Shown: positions 16,925-25,514, numbered from the stretch's first letter. The stretch: 64,000 bases of DNA from Citrobacter freundii (GCA_003243445.1 QFQQ01000036.1:1-64000), one strand, 5' to 3'. Made by a program: numbers and translations. The notes: generated by a model from the sequence alone, not told the origin.

Positions 16925-18229
16925 TTACTGCAGAATGATACTTTTTCTTTTCAGTATTCTGAAAATGATATATGCGACAAGCATGATCCCCAGGAACAAC
17001 AGGCTTATCAATGGGTTAAAGTATATTACAGCGATCAGGCAAACTATAGAAAGCAGTAAGGCGATCAGCGGAAACCACGGATAAAATGGTGCGCGGAACG
17101 GCCGCTCCATATCAGGTTCCGATCTTCTCAACCAGAACAGGCTGCACATACTGATGATATACATCACCAGGGCTCCAAGTACTGATAGTAAGATCAGCTT
17201 ATCAGTTCTGCCTGAAAGGATCGAGATGATACCCACCACCCCGCCTGCCAGCAAAGCATAATCAGGTGTCTGACGGCGGGGATGCAGTTTTGCTAATACT
17301 CCCGGAAGATACTGTTCGCGGGCAAGCGCGAATACCTGGCGCGAATACCCTATAATGATGCTATGAAAAGAAGCGATCAGGCCAAATAAGCCAATCCCTG
17401 CAAAGATCCTGGTAAGCGGGTTTTCCTTTCCAAGTACCTGCCCTATCGATTCGGGCAGGGGATAATCAATTGAGGAAAGTCTTTGCCAGGGGCCAATGCC
17501 ACCTGTTAGAATCATCACGCCAAGGGCAAGGAACATCAATGTGATGATACCTGAGATATATCCTTTCGGGATGGTTCTCTGCGGATCCCTGGTTTCTTCC
17601 GCCACCATGGCAACACCCTCGATCGCCAGGTAAAGCCAGATCGCAAATGGCAGGGCCGCAAATACGCCGGATGATCCGAACGGAAACGCATCTTTTGCAA
17701 AATGTCTCCACTCAAAATGAGGCGCAACGATCCCCATATATATCAGCAATTCCAGTACGGCCAGTATGGTAACCAGCAACGTAAACATTGCCGACTCTTT
17801 GATCCCGGCAATGTTAATGATCGTGAACAGCACATAGCAGGTAATTGCCGTTGGCACAACCCCGATCGACGGATACAGAAAATGAATATAGCTGCCCAAT
17901 GCAAAAGCTATGGCTGGAGCTGCGAGCAGAAACTCAAACAAGGTTGCAAAGCCTGCAATGAAACCCGCCGTGGGACCAAGTGCCCGGCGCGCATATTCGA
18001 AAGGTCCGCCCGCATTCGGGATAGAGGTGCTGAGCTCAGTAAAACTAAAAACCAGACACAGATAAAGTAAGGTAACCAGAATGGTAGCTACCAACATGCC
18101 CCCCGTGCCGGCAACTGCCCAGCCGTAGTTCCAGCCAAAATATTCGCCTGAGATAACCAGGCCAACCGCAATTGCCCAGAGATGGATAGCAGTCAGCACT
18201 TTCTTTAATGACGCGGAGTTATTTGCCAT
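16925..18229 (-). CDS. Ethanolamine permease (APC superfamily)
   Basis: A 434-aa transporter with about 12 hydrophobic helices. The first helix region reads LWAIAVGLVISGEYFGWNYG, and ELSTSIPNAGGPFEYARRAL follows, both typical of the ethanolamine permease branch of amino acid/polyamine/organocation carriers. It is the first gene of the permease-eutB-eutC operon and supplies the substrate. The C-terminus ends with a short basic tail. I see no cobalamin riboswitch in the 214 bases upstream. An amino-acid substrate is the alternative, but the operon context favours ethanolamine. Confidence 0.92.
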   Translation of the reverse strand: MANNSASLKKVLTAIHLWAIAVGLVISGEYFGWNYGWAVAGTGGMLVATILVTLLYLCLVFSFTELSTSIPNAGGPFEYARRALGPTAGFIAGFATLFEFLLAAPAIAFALGSYIHFLYPSIGVVPTAITCYVLFTIINIAGIKESAMFTLLVTILAVLELLIYMGIVAPHFEWRHFAKDAFPFGSSGVFAALPFAIWLYLAIEGVAMVAEETRDPQRTIPKGYISGIITLMFLALGVMILTGGIGPWQRLSSIDYPLPESIGQVLGKENPLTRIFAGIGLFGLIASFHSIIIGYSRQVFALAREQYLPGVLAKLHPRRQTPDYALLAGGVVGIISILSGRTDKLILLSVLGALVMYIISMCSLFWLRRSEPDMERPFRAPFYPWFPLIALLLSIVCLIAVIYFNPLISLLFLGIMLVAYIIFRILKRKSIILQ

Positions 18230-18326
18230 GCTTATCAGTTGAATAGTGGCAGCATGCGTTAGTCAACGGAAGATAAGGCAAAATCGCCACAAGCGGTGGT
18301 TTTGGCAAAGGCGTTGCTGTAATACT

Positions 18327-18334
18327 TATATTTG
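18327..18334 (+). promoter_or_regulatory. Possible -7 box upstream of the FkbM gene
   Basis: TATATTTG fits TAnnTTTG about 110 bases before the ATG at 18444. The best upstream TTTG is 22 bases away rather than 19-20, so support is weak. The rest of 18230-18443 contains only a small CCAC/GTGG hairpin. Confidence 0.3.
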
Positions 18335-18443
18335 TGCGGTTCACCTGAGATCGTAGTCATATCCCTGATCATTTAACCATTGCTGTGCACGGTTGAATCC
18401 GGGCGTTGAACGGATCACCCAAAATTAAATCTCCGGTTCCCCG

Positions 18444-19232
18444 ATGTTCAAAAGCAACTATACCAAGGCAGGGATAAGCTGGCTTAAACTTCAGCAGATC
18501 AAGTACCAGCTCAACAGTAATGCACGTTCCGTTAAGCTATTTGGAAGCAGGATCTATTTTACCACACCGCTGGAGTTACTGCATGGTATCCGGGAAATAT
18601 TTATGGAAGAGATCTACCGGCAATCACTTCGGCCCGATCCCTTTATTATCGACTGCGGCGCCAACATAGGCCTGAGCATTATCTATATGAAGCAGCTGTA
18701 TCCTGCGGCTACCATCATTGGATTTGAACCGGATGGACGCAACTTTGAATTGCTGCAGAAGAATGTGCTGTCAATGAACTACCAGGGTGTTACGGTCAGG
18801 AAAGAAGCGGTGTGGATCCAAAACATCGAACTGGAGTTTGCAGACACAGGATCTATGTCGAGCCGGATTGAACAGGGCGGCGCGCAAAAAACAAAACCGG
18901 TAACGGCCGTCCGGCTGAAAGACCTGCTTACACGCCCGGTTGATTTCCTGAAACTGGATATTGAAGGAGCAGAGTATGCAGTATTGCGTGACATCAGGGA
19001 GCAATTGCCGTTGGTCAAGAATATGTTCCTAGAATATCATGGAAATTTTGATCAGTCAAGGGAGTTGTCCGAGATCTTTCATTGGCTAACGGAACAAGGT
19101 TTCTCCTACTATATCAAGGAAGCGTCCAACGTTTATCATACACCTTTTGAACGCGGAAGGAGGGTATCAGGTTATGATGTACAGTTGAATATTTTCTGTT
19201 TTCGGGTAAATTGGTGCGCAAAAAAGCATTAA
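18444..19232 (+). CDS. FkbM-family SAM-dependent methyltransferase
   Basis: 262 aa. The SAM-binding motif I is IDCGANIGLSIIYMKQL, followed by TIIGFEPDGRNFELLQKN with the acidic ribose ligand. LLTRPVDFLKLDIEGAEYAV is the FkbM signature. FkbM enzymes O-methylate hydroxyls on natural products and glycans. It is complete and starts at the only nearby ATG. It lies about 100 bases upstream of lanC on the same strand, so it could modify the lanthipeptide or simply flank the locus. Its base composition looks like the chromosomal backbone, unlike the A/T-rich lan genes, which favours the second view. Confidence 0.85.
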   Translation: MFKSNYTKAGISWLKLQQIKYQLNSNARSVKLFGSRIYFTTPLELLHGIREIFMEEIYRQSLRPDPFIIDCGANIGLSIIYMKQLYPAATIIGFEPDGRNFELLQKNVLSMNYQGVTVRKEAVWIQNIELEFADTGSMSSRIEQGGAQKTKPVTAVRLKDLLTRPVDFLKLDIEGAEYAVLRDIREQLPLVKNMFLEYHGNFDQSRELSEIFHWLTEQGFSYYIKEASNVYHTPFERGRRVSGYDVQLNIFCFRVNWCAKKH

Positions 19233-19329
19233 GCGACTTTTTTAAATATTCTCAAAAGCCTTGCTTGCTTCGGCCCAGTTTCAATATTTTCTGACATTTA
19301 ATGTAGATGAAAACTAATCAACAAAAACT

Positions 19330-20526
19330 ATGGAACAAAATTTAGAGCTAGTAAGGGAATTGACAAAGTTTGAAGCCTATTATCTTTCGGACTATAAAAA
19401 TGATATCAAACCACATCAATATGGATTACTTAACGGACTATCTGGAATAATACTTGTTCATTTATCTTTGTTTGAACTGACCAATGAACCGAAATATAAG
19501 GAAGAAATTATTTCGAATGTTAATAAAATTATCGAGACGCTGGAACAACAAGAGTCATACACATTTTCTTTTTGTTCTGGTTTAGCCGGAGTCGGTTGGA
19601 TGCTACATTGCTTGATGGAAAAACAGATATTAGTAAGCTATCCAGAGGACTTTCTCGAAGATTTCGATCAAGTGCTTGAAGAAGAAATAAAAGAACTAGC
19701 CGCTAATAAAAATTATGACATACTTCACGGAGCTTTGGGGATTGGGCTTTATTTTATCAAACGAGGGAAGAGAAATATCATTGAATATGTAATTGAATGT
19801 CTCGATTCAGATAGGATTGAAAATAATTTCGAAATTTGTTGGTCAAAAACTGAAGACAATGTTACTTTTCATGACATGGGTTTGGCGCATGGAAATGCAA
19901 GCATACTGTATTTTTTGACAAAATGTTATGAAAACAAAATCGCCGAGAATAAGTGTTTACACTTGCTAAAAGGCTCAGTCAATTTCTATCTTAGACATAT
20001 TAAGACGCCTTCAACATCTACGTCATTTCTCCCGTCAAAACTTCTACCTTTTAGCTACCAGGATGACAAAAACAGCGGTATATCAAGACTAGCTTGGTGT
20101 TATGGAGATTTGGGAGTATTGCACACCATCCTCCTGGCTTATAGGACTATTGGAGAATATAAAAACGCTTCTGAAATAATAACACTATTGGAGAGAACTG
20201 CTAAGAGACAGGATCCGCGAGATACAAAAGTGATGGGGTCGTGCTTTTGTCATGGAAGTAGCGGCATCGCCTACATATTTCTTAAATTATATGAAGAAAC
20301 TGGAAACTTAGAGTTCGAAAGCGCTGCAAAATTCTGGCTAATCCAGACGTTTAACTATAGGAAAAATGAGCATGAGCTAGATTATCATTTGGATGAAATA
20401 TCCCTAGAAGAGTGGCATCCTAAAGGAAATCTAATCAATGGAATCGGAGGGATTGCCATTTTATACCTGACTTATGCACATAAAAGAGATACAGACTTAT
20501 GGAATGAAGCCTTCTTTTTAAAATAA
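19330..20526 (+). CDS. lanC: Lanthipeptide cyclase LanC
   Basis: A 398-aa zinc enzyme that adds Cys thiols to dehydrated Ser/Thr to close (methyl)lanthionine rings. The alpha/alpha-toroid repeats appear as GLLNGLSGIILVH, SFCSGLAGVGWML, ILHGALGIGLYF, GLAHGNASILYF, AWCYGDLGVLHT, CFCHGSSGIAYI and INGIGGIAILYL. The zinc ligands C257 (WCYG), C307 and H308 (CHG), plus the catalytic H187 (GLAHG), are all present. The gene is distinctly A/T-rich. It is followed by the antisense precursor gene and then lanB. It is separate from LanB, as expected for class I. Confidence 0.95.
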   Translation: MEQNLELVRELTKFEAYYLSDYKNDIKPHQYGLLNGLSGIILVHLSLFELTNEPKYKEEIISNVNKIIETLEQQESYTFSFCSGLAGVGWMLHCLMEKQILVSYPEDFLEDFDQVLEEEIKELAANKNYDILHGALGIGLYFIKRGKRNIIEYVIECLDSDRIENNFEICWSKTEDNVTFHDMGLAHGNASILYFLTKCYENKIAENKCLHLLKGSVNFYLRHIKTPSTSTSFLPSKLLPFSYQDDKNSGISRLAWCYGDLGVLHTILLAYRTIGEYKNASEIITLLERTAKRQDPRDTKVMGSCFCHGSSGIAYIFLKLYEETGNLEFESAAKFWLIQTFNYRKNEHELDYHLDEISLEEWHPKGNLINGIGGIAILYLTYAHKRDTDLWNEAFFLK

Positions 20527-20567
20527 TTATCATGCCCTCAACAGATACTCCGCTTAGGGCATGATAA
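20516..20567 (-). terminator. Terminator of the precursor gene lanA
   Basis: TTATCATGCCCT and AGGGCATGATAA (arms 20567-20556 and 20538-20527, read on the minus strand) pair over 12 bp. A T-rich stretch TTATTTT follows on the minus strand. It lies 22 bases after the lanA stop codon, at the convergence with lanC. Confidence 0.75.
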
Positions 20568-20588
20568 CAAAGCCAATAAGTATGTTTA

Positions 20589-20756
20589 CTACGGGCATAA
20601 TAAACTCCACAAACAAGCCAATCCTGTGTCAGGCGGAGGTGGTGGTGGACAACCATCATCACAAGAGGCAGTAACAATTACTGCACGATTTACTTTTGTG
20701 CTTGAGTCATTTAAAGGCACAATAATTTTCTTTTTTAGTTCGATTTTCTTTTTCAT
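20589..20756 (-). CDS. lanA: Class I lanthipeptide precursor peptide (LanA)
   Basis: A 55-aa reading frame on the strand opposite lanC and lanB. The leader has the Bacteroidota class I look, a Lys-rich start with alternating hydrophobics (KKIELKKKIIVPLN, residues 3-16). The core region carries TASCDDGC (29-36), six consecutive prolines (37-42) and DTGLACLWSLLCP (43-55). Its four Cys (32, 36, 48, 54) are matched by exactly four Ser/Thr from residue 29 on (T29, S31, T44, S51). Four rings are therefore possible, for example T29-C32, S31-C36, T44-C48 and S51-C54. A TAnnTTTG box lies 17 bases upstream and a hairpin terminator follows. There is no GG-type cleavage site, so the leader protease is unclear. 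Too short for most gene finders. Confidence 0.88.
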   Translation of the reverse strand: MKKKIELKKKIIVPLNDSSTKVNRAVIVTASCDDGCPPPPPPDTGLACLWSLLCP

Positions 20757-20773
20757 TTTGTACTCTCTTTTTC

Positions 20774-20781
20774 CAAATATA
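20774..20781 (-). promoter_or_regulatory. -7 promoter box of lanA
   Basis: On the minus strand TATATTTG matches TAnnTTTG, 17 bases before the lanA ATG. No good TTG is found 19-20 bases further upstream, where the sequence already overlaps the start of lanB. The two divergent starts are only 45 bases apart. Confidence 0.45.
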
Positions 20782-20801
20782 ATAAATTAAACTAATCAGA
20801 A

Positions 20802-22940
20802 ATGAAATATGAAGCTTTTGAAGAAATTATTTTCAGGTGCCCATCACTGCCGATAACTAATGATGAAATGCCGTCCACAGATGAAATGTATTTGGAAGCT
20901 ATATACCTAGCTTCTCCGGATCTCTGGGATTCAATACAAAGGCAATCGGCTAAAGATAAAAAAGTTAAAATTTCTATGTTGAAATACCTGAACAGGATGA
21001 AAAGCCGATGCACCCCCTTTGGACTGTTCGCAGGAATTGGACTTGGAAAAATCTCACACTCTTCTAACGGAATACAGTTAGACGACTTTTCAAAAAATAG
21101 AAACCATATCCGTCTTGATATGGAGTTTTTGAGCACTCTATATGATCAGTTGCTCCAAAATTCTAGACACATAAAAAATATTGCACTGACAACAAATTCA
21201 TCACTATATAAGATTGGAGACAACTATAGATATCATGAATATTACTTTAAAAATGGAGATAGGCTACACAATCTTGTAGAAATTGAGGGAAATACAGATC
21301 TTGACTTGGTTATCTCGGCTTGCAAGTTAGTTACAACGGCGGAAACATTAACCACATTACTGGTTGGTCAAGGTTATGATAAGGAAGAAAGCGAAGGATT
21401 TATCGATACACTACTAGATAGCCAGATCCTTATCCCGGAAATGTCTCAACGCCTCACAGGCTTAGATTTACTTGAAGAGCTTTATTTAAAGATACAAGAA
21501 TATCGAATAGAAAATAAAGTGGGCAGCTTTATTAAAGAACTAGCAATAGACATAAAAAATGTGAACTCCCTGCCGATTGGTAAACGTCAACCGGCCTTAA
21601 TGGAAATCGAAAGAAAAATAAAACAATCAGAAATTCCGTATAAAAGGAAATATCTTTTCCAATCAGACACCTTTATTAAGCCAATCGAAGCTTCCATTGG
21701 TATTGAAATTCTGAAAAGTGTGTCCGAAGGTATTAAGGTTCTGAATGCGTTAAATGTATATGCTCCTAGCTGGCCCTTAGAAGATTTCAAAGAAAGATAT
21801 TATGCTCGCTACGAAGAAGAAGAAATCCCTTTAGCGGAAGCACTTGATCCTGATGTAGGGATTGGCTTCTCTCGAACCGTTCCCGGAGCCATAGATTTTG
21901 GCCCATTGATCGAGGGAGTAATAATTGATAACGCAAATAGTAAATTGAATGAAAAAATAAGTAAAATTGAGCTGTTACTCTGGAAAAAATACAATGAAAG
22001 TCAAAAAAACGGCGAAAAATCTATTTTTATTTTTGATGATGATTTAGAATATGATAAAATAACCTGGGATGACTTACCAGAAACATTTGCAGCGATAATC
22101 GAAGTTATCAATTCAAATTCTGACCCTCTAATTTTTATCAAATCGGTTGTTGGCTCTTCGTCAGCGAAAACTCTTGGAAGGTTTTCATATCTTGATAGAG
22201 GCTTGTCCGACTTTGTCGAGAAAATTTACGAAACAGAACAAAACAGCGTTGGGAATGGTAAAATTTTAGCGGAAATAATTCATTTACCTGAAGCTAGGAC
22301 CGGCAATATTTTATTTAGGAATATCACCAGAAAATATGAAATACCATATTTAGGGAAATCTTCTCTCTCCAATGAATATTCGATTCCGGTTCAAGATCTT
22401 ATGGTTTCTGTGCCAAAAGGCAAAAAAATCAAATTACGCTGTAAACGATTGAATAAAGAAATTATTCCGCGCTTAACAACAGCTCATAATTATAATCTCA
22501 GTCCACTGCCCATCTATCAATTTCTTTGCTTGCTACAGGATAGCGAAAAAAGAGCATCGCTCAATTTTCAATGGGGAAGTTTACTCAAAACTGAGTCCTT
22601 TTTGCCAAGAGTTTGTTATAAAAACATTATCCTATCACCGGCTACTTGGTCTTTTCCAAAAACGGCATTAGGAAGGGTGGGTCGGTCAGAGACGGTGGCT
22701 AAAGTTGTGAGTGATTTCAAATCCAAGAACATGCTACCAAACCAAATATTGCTTACAAATCACGACAACAAACTACTGATAGATTTCAACATCCCAGATT
22801 CATCCGAAATGTTTTATAACGAAGTAAAAGACAAATCATTTGTTATTGAAGAATTTCTTTTCGACCCAAAAAATCCCTTAATTTATAAAAACAAAGATCC
22901 CTATCGGAATGAAATTATTTTAAGTTATTATAAAAAATAG
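20802..22940 (+). CDS. lanB: Lantibiotic dehydratase LanB, glutamylation domain
   Basis: A 712-aa protein matching the N-terminal domain of class I dehydratases, which uses glutamyl-tRNA to glutamylate Ser/Thr of the precursor. Near the N-terminus, MKSRCTPFGLFAGIGLGKI is the standard LanB signature. Later ALDPDVGIGFSRTVPGAIDF and YEIPYLGKSSLSNEYSIPV also fit the family. The frame ends in TAG immediately followed by ATGATG of the elimination-domain gene, in the same reading frame. The natural reading is a LanB divided at the domain boundary. A/T-rich like lanC. It is transcribed away from lanA. Confidence 0.93.
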   Translation: MKYEAFEEIIFRCPSLPITNDEMPSTDEMYLEAIYLASPDLWDSIQRQSAKDKKVKISMLKYLNRMKSRCTPFGLFAGIGLGKISHSSNGIQLDDFSKNRNHIRLDMEFLSTLYDQLLQNSRHIKNIALTTNSSLYKIGDNYRYHEYYFKNGDRLHNLVEIEGNTDLDLVISACKLVTTAETLTTLLVGQGYDKEESEGFIDTLLDSQILIPEMSQRLTGLDLLEELYLKIQEYRIENKVGSFIKELAIDIKNVNSLPIGKRQPALMEIERKIKQSEIPYKRKYLFQSDTFIKPIEASIGIEILKSVSEGIKVLNALNVYAPSWPLEDFKERYYARYEEEEIPLAEALDPDVGIGFSRTVPGAIDFGPLIEGVIIDNANSKLNEKISKIELLLWKKYNESQKNGEKSIFIFDDDLEYDKITWDDLPETFAAIIEVINSNSDPLIFIKSVVGSSSAKTLGRFSYLDRGLSDFVEKIYETEQNSVGNGKILAEIIHLPEARTGNILFRNITRKYEIPYLGKSSLSNEYSIPVQDLMVSVPKGKKIKLRCKRLNKEIIPRLTTAHNYNLSPLPIYQFLCLLQDSEKRASLNFQWGSLLKTESFLPRVCYKNIILSPATWSFPKTALGRVGRSETVAKVVSDFKSKNMLPNQILLTNHDNKLLIDFNIPDSSEMFYNEVKDKSFVIEEFLFDPKNPLIYKNKDPYRNEIILSYYKK

Positions 22941-23789
22941 ATGATGGATATAAAAAGACGATTTATTATCGGCGAAGAATGGCTGTATTTAAAAATCTAT
23001 TCAGGCCCAAAGAGTATAGACAAAATTTTACTAGAAGACATTATGCCTTTAGCAGAACGAGAGTTTAATGCTAAAAATATATCAAAGTTTTTCTTTGTAA
23101 GATATGCTTCGGGGGGAGAACATGTGCGGCTTCGATTCGAACTACGCGATGTTAGCTTCGCCCCCATCCTCATTAAGGAATTATCTGCTTGTCTAGTACC
23201 ATATGTAAAAAACCGCATAGTGTCCGAAGTCTCGGTGAATACATACAATCGAGAACTAGAGCGATATGGTTTAAAAACTATCGAAGACTTTGAAACAATA
23301 TTCTGTAGCAGTAGCTTCGACGTACTTAAAATATTCATGCAAACTGAAGATTATCAAATGCGATGGCTCCTTGGGGTAAAATGGCTAGATGAGCTGTTTA
23401 ACAAATTCAACCTTACGCTATGGGAAAGGCATGCCCTGTACGACAATCATTATCTTGGATTCCTAAAAGAATTCGGGCAATTCAACGTAAATAAAGACGT
23501 TTTAAAAAGAAAGTATCGAGAGGTATCGGGCGAATTTGCCAATATTATGAAGCAAAGTTATCCATTATTCGCAGAAAATGGCTTGAATACCGCTATCGAA
23601 AACATCTTGAAATTGCATTCAATTAATAAACTCGAGCGACCTTTGTATAACCTTATGGCAGATATTGTCCATATGCATTTTAATAGAATGTTCCGCGTCA
23701 ATGCTCGAACCTATGAACTTGTCTTGTCGTATATGCTCAGTAACTATTATAAGTCTGAGATGATAAGAACGAAAAAATCATTGCCTTAA
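22941..23789 (+). CDS. LanB elimination domain (thiopeptide-type bacteriocin biosynthesis / SpaB_C family)
   Basis: A 282-aa protein corresponding to the C-terminal lyase domain of LanB, which removes glutamate to leave dehydroalanine or dehydrobutyrine. WLYLKIYSGPKSIDKILLED at the N-terminus and FFVRYASGGEHVRLRF are the typical opening of this domain. YNRELERYGLKTIEDFETIF and a C-terminal LMADIVHMHFNRMFRVN follow. The start codon abuts the upstream stop codon with no spacer, so it must be translated by termination-reinitiation or by readthrough. A second ATG follows directly. It ends 12 bases from the convergent methyltransferase. Confidence 0.92.
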   Translation: MMDIKRRFIIGEEWLYLKIYSGPKSIDKILLEDIMPLAEREFNAKNISKFFFVRYASGGEHVRLRFELRDVSFAPILIKELSACLVPYVKNRIVSEVSVNTYNRELERYGLKTIEDFETIFCSSSFDVLKIFMQTEDYQMRWLLGVKWLDELFNKFNLTLWERHALYDNHYLGFLKEFGQFNVNKDVLKRKYREVSGEFANIMKQSYPLFAENGLNTAIENILKLHSINKLERPLYNLMADIVHMHFNRMFRVNARTYELVLSYMLSNYYKSEMIRTKKSLP

Positions 23790-23801
23790 ATAGGTTAAAA
23801 G

Positions 23802-24548
23802 TCAGGTTGCCTTTTTTGCGACTAAGTATGCTCTCTGATCTCCAAGTGCAAACTTTTTTCTTCCTGGAATGCTAAATATTTCTTGAATTGCGAATCCACA
23901 ATATTCAAGCATTTTTTGAAATTCAGCAATTGAAAAAATGTAATCTACACCCCTTTTTATTTCAGCATGATTATCCGGAAAAATCATCGTGCACTCACTT
24001 TCAATTCTTGCGGGAAAAAATAAATACTTGCAATCTGACAAAAATTTTACACCATCCACCAATCCCCAAGTTTTTTGCTGAAATGTCTTCACTGCTATTT
24101 CGGTTAGCGACCATGTATTTATAACTAAATACCCACCAGTTTGCAGACGCTTATTTACAGATGAAAGTATTTTAATCGTGTCATCCTCGTTAAAAAAGTT
24201 CAGACTATTTCCCATGCAAATGGTTAAGTCATACTTTTGATCGTCTTCAAAACTTAGAATATCTGAATGGAAAGTTTTGACCGGCAAATTCTCCTGATTT
24301 GCGATTAGTTTAACCTCTTCTATATAAGAAAGAAGATTATCGACCGCTGTTGTGACAATCCCTTTTCTGGCCAACTCTATTGAATGCCGACCATATCCAC
24401 ACATTAAATCAAGCACTTTGGAAGATTGTGTTAAACTGAAATGCTCAATAAAGAAACTAACTTCATCTCTGGTAAGTGCTTCGGGAATAATCGCCCTCCA
24501 TATCTCTTTGTAATAGCCGTCGAAGTACGCGTCATTTATATTAAACAT
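23802..24548 (-). CDS. Class I SAM-dependent methyltransferase
   Basis: 248 aa with motif I VLDLMCGYGRHSIELARKG, the acidic TAVDN at the end of strand 2, and ICMGNSLNFFNEDD as motif IV. It is A/T-rich like the lan genes and lies convergent to the LanB elimination gene with a 12-base gap. It may therefore belong to the same acquired segment and act on the peptide, but nothing in the sequence identifies the substrate. Downstream on the same strand, after a short gap, is RR2, which has ordinary composition. Confidence 0.82.
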   Translation of the reverse strand: MFNINDAYFDGYYKEIWRAIIPEALTRDEVSFFIEHFSLTQSSKVLDLMCGYGRHSIELARKGIVTTAVDNLLSYIEEVKLIANQENLPVKTFHSDILSFEDDQKYDLTICMGNSLNFFNEDDTIKILSSVNKRLQTGGYLVINTWSLTEIAVKTFQQKTWGLVDGVKFLSDCKYLFFPARIESECTMIFPDNHAEIKRGVDYIFSIAEFQKMLEYCGFAIQEIFSIPGRKKFALGDQRAYLVAKKAT

Positions 24549-24567
24549 ATAACGTCTTATTTATCTT

Positions 24568-25224
24568 TTACTCAAGCAACTTATTTCGCATTGCATACAT
24601 GACAAGGCCTGCGATAGTTTTTGCCCCCACTTTCTGCTTCATGTTCTGTCGAATGGTCTCAATGGTCCGCGGACTCAGGAAAACCTCCTTGGAAATCTCT
24701 TCCGTGGTCTTGTCCTCGGCGATCAGTTTCAGGATGCGGATCTCCTTTTCTGAAAGCTTGACCGGATTGGGATAAAATTGTCGTACCGTTTTCTTATGCT
24801 GGAGCTTTAATAGTACTGCCTTGTTGACCAGTTCGTTGAAATAGAAATCATCATTCATACAGGTCAGGATGGCCTGATATATTTCTTCTGGATCGGTAGT
24901 CTTGGTAAGATAGGCGTTCGCACCCATTTCCATCATCTTGGTGATCATTTCCTGGTCATCATACATGGTAAGCACTATGATCTTCACACTTTCGTACTCT
25001 TTTCTGATCATATTGATAGCATTGATGCCATCAACTTCAGGCATACGGATATCCATCAGAATGATGTCGGGAAGCTTAAGCTGCAGTTTGTGCATCAAAT
25101 CCTTTCCGTCCTCTGCTTCCCATATTATCTTCAGATATTCCTTGTCTTTAAGTGACATACGAATACCATCGCGGAAAATCTTGTGGTCATCAGCGATAGC
25201 CACTTTAATCTGCTGGGTTGTCAT
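24568..25224 (-). CDS. NarL/FixJ-type response regulator (RR2)
   Basis: 218 aa. Receiver domain with acidic D12/D13, phospho-acceptor D58 in IILMDIRMP, and AYLTKTTDPEEIY. The LuxR-type helix-turn-helix has LSEKEIRILKLIAEDKTTEE and VFLSPRTIETIRQNM. It is a paralogue of RR1 with the same tail (AGLVMYA), and like RR1 it lies upstream of and divergent from a copy of the structured RNA. No kinase is directly beside it on its strand. Because it neighbours the lanthipeptide locus it could control it, but the duplicated RNA link suggests an older role. Confidence 0.93.
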   Translation of the reverse strand: MTTQQIKVAIADDHKIFRDGIRMSLKDKEYLKIIWEAEDGKDLMHKLQLKLPDIILMDIRMPEVDGINAINMIRKEYESVKIIVLTMYDDQEMITKMMEMGANAYLTKTTDPEEIYQAILTCMNDDFYFNELVNKAVLLKLQHKKTVRQFYPNPVKLSEKEIRILKLIAEDKTTEEISKEVFLSPRTIETIRQNMKQKVGAKTIAGLVMYAMRNKLLE

Positions 25225-25315
25225 AGTAAGCTTTGGTTTATTCGATCAACTGAATGGCAGCCTGTCAGCAGAACATGCGAAAAACGGCAGACAGGTGGAT
25301 GTATTTTTCCGATGC

Positions 25316-25323
25316 CAAAAGTA
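25316..25323 (-). promoter_or_regulatory. Possible -7 box for RR2
   Basis: TACTTTTG on the minus strand fits TAnnTTTG, about 90 bases before the RR2 ATG. No -33 element is visible at 19-20 bases. Confidence 0.35.
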
Positions 25324-25514
25324 GTTTTTTTTGCTTTCTAAATTTTTCAGTTCCAAAAAATTGGCTGCGCCAACGGTTATCCCCAAAAAACCGCATCCAT
25401 TGGTTACCGGTGCTCACATAATCTTTTTTATTTCGTACTATTCACAGCCCTTTTATAGAAACCTTACGATAATACGCGTAAATGCTGACAAAAAGAAACA
25501 AAGCATTACTTCTC

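Noticed and set aside
18230..18443. Cobalamin riboswitch upstream of the eut operon
   Set aside because: A GCCAC word is present but no B12 box or surrounding secondary structure is recognisable.
20435..20677. An 80-codon minus-strand frame overlapping the 3' end of lanC
   Set aside because: It is in a different frame from lanA, lacks leader or core features, and overlaps both lanC and the lanA terminator.
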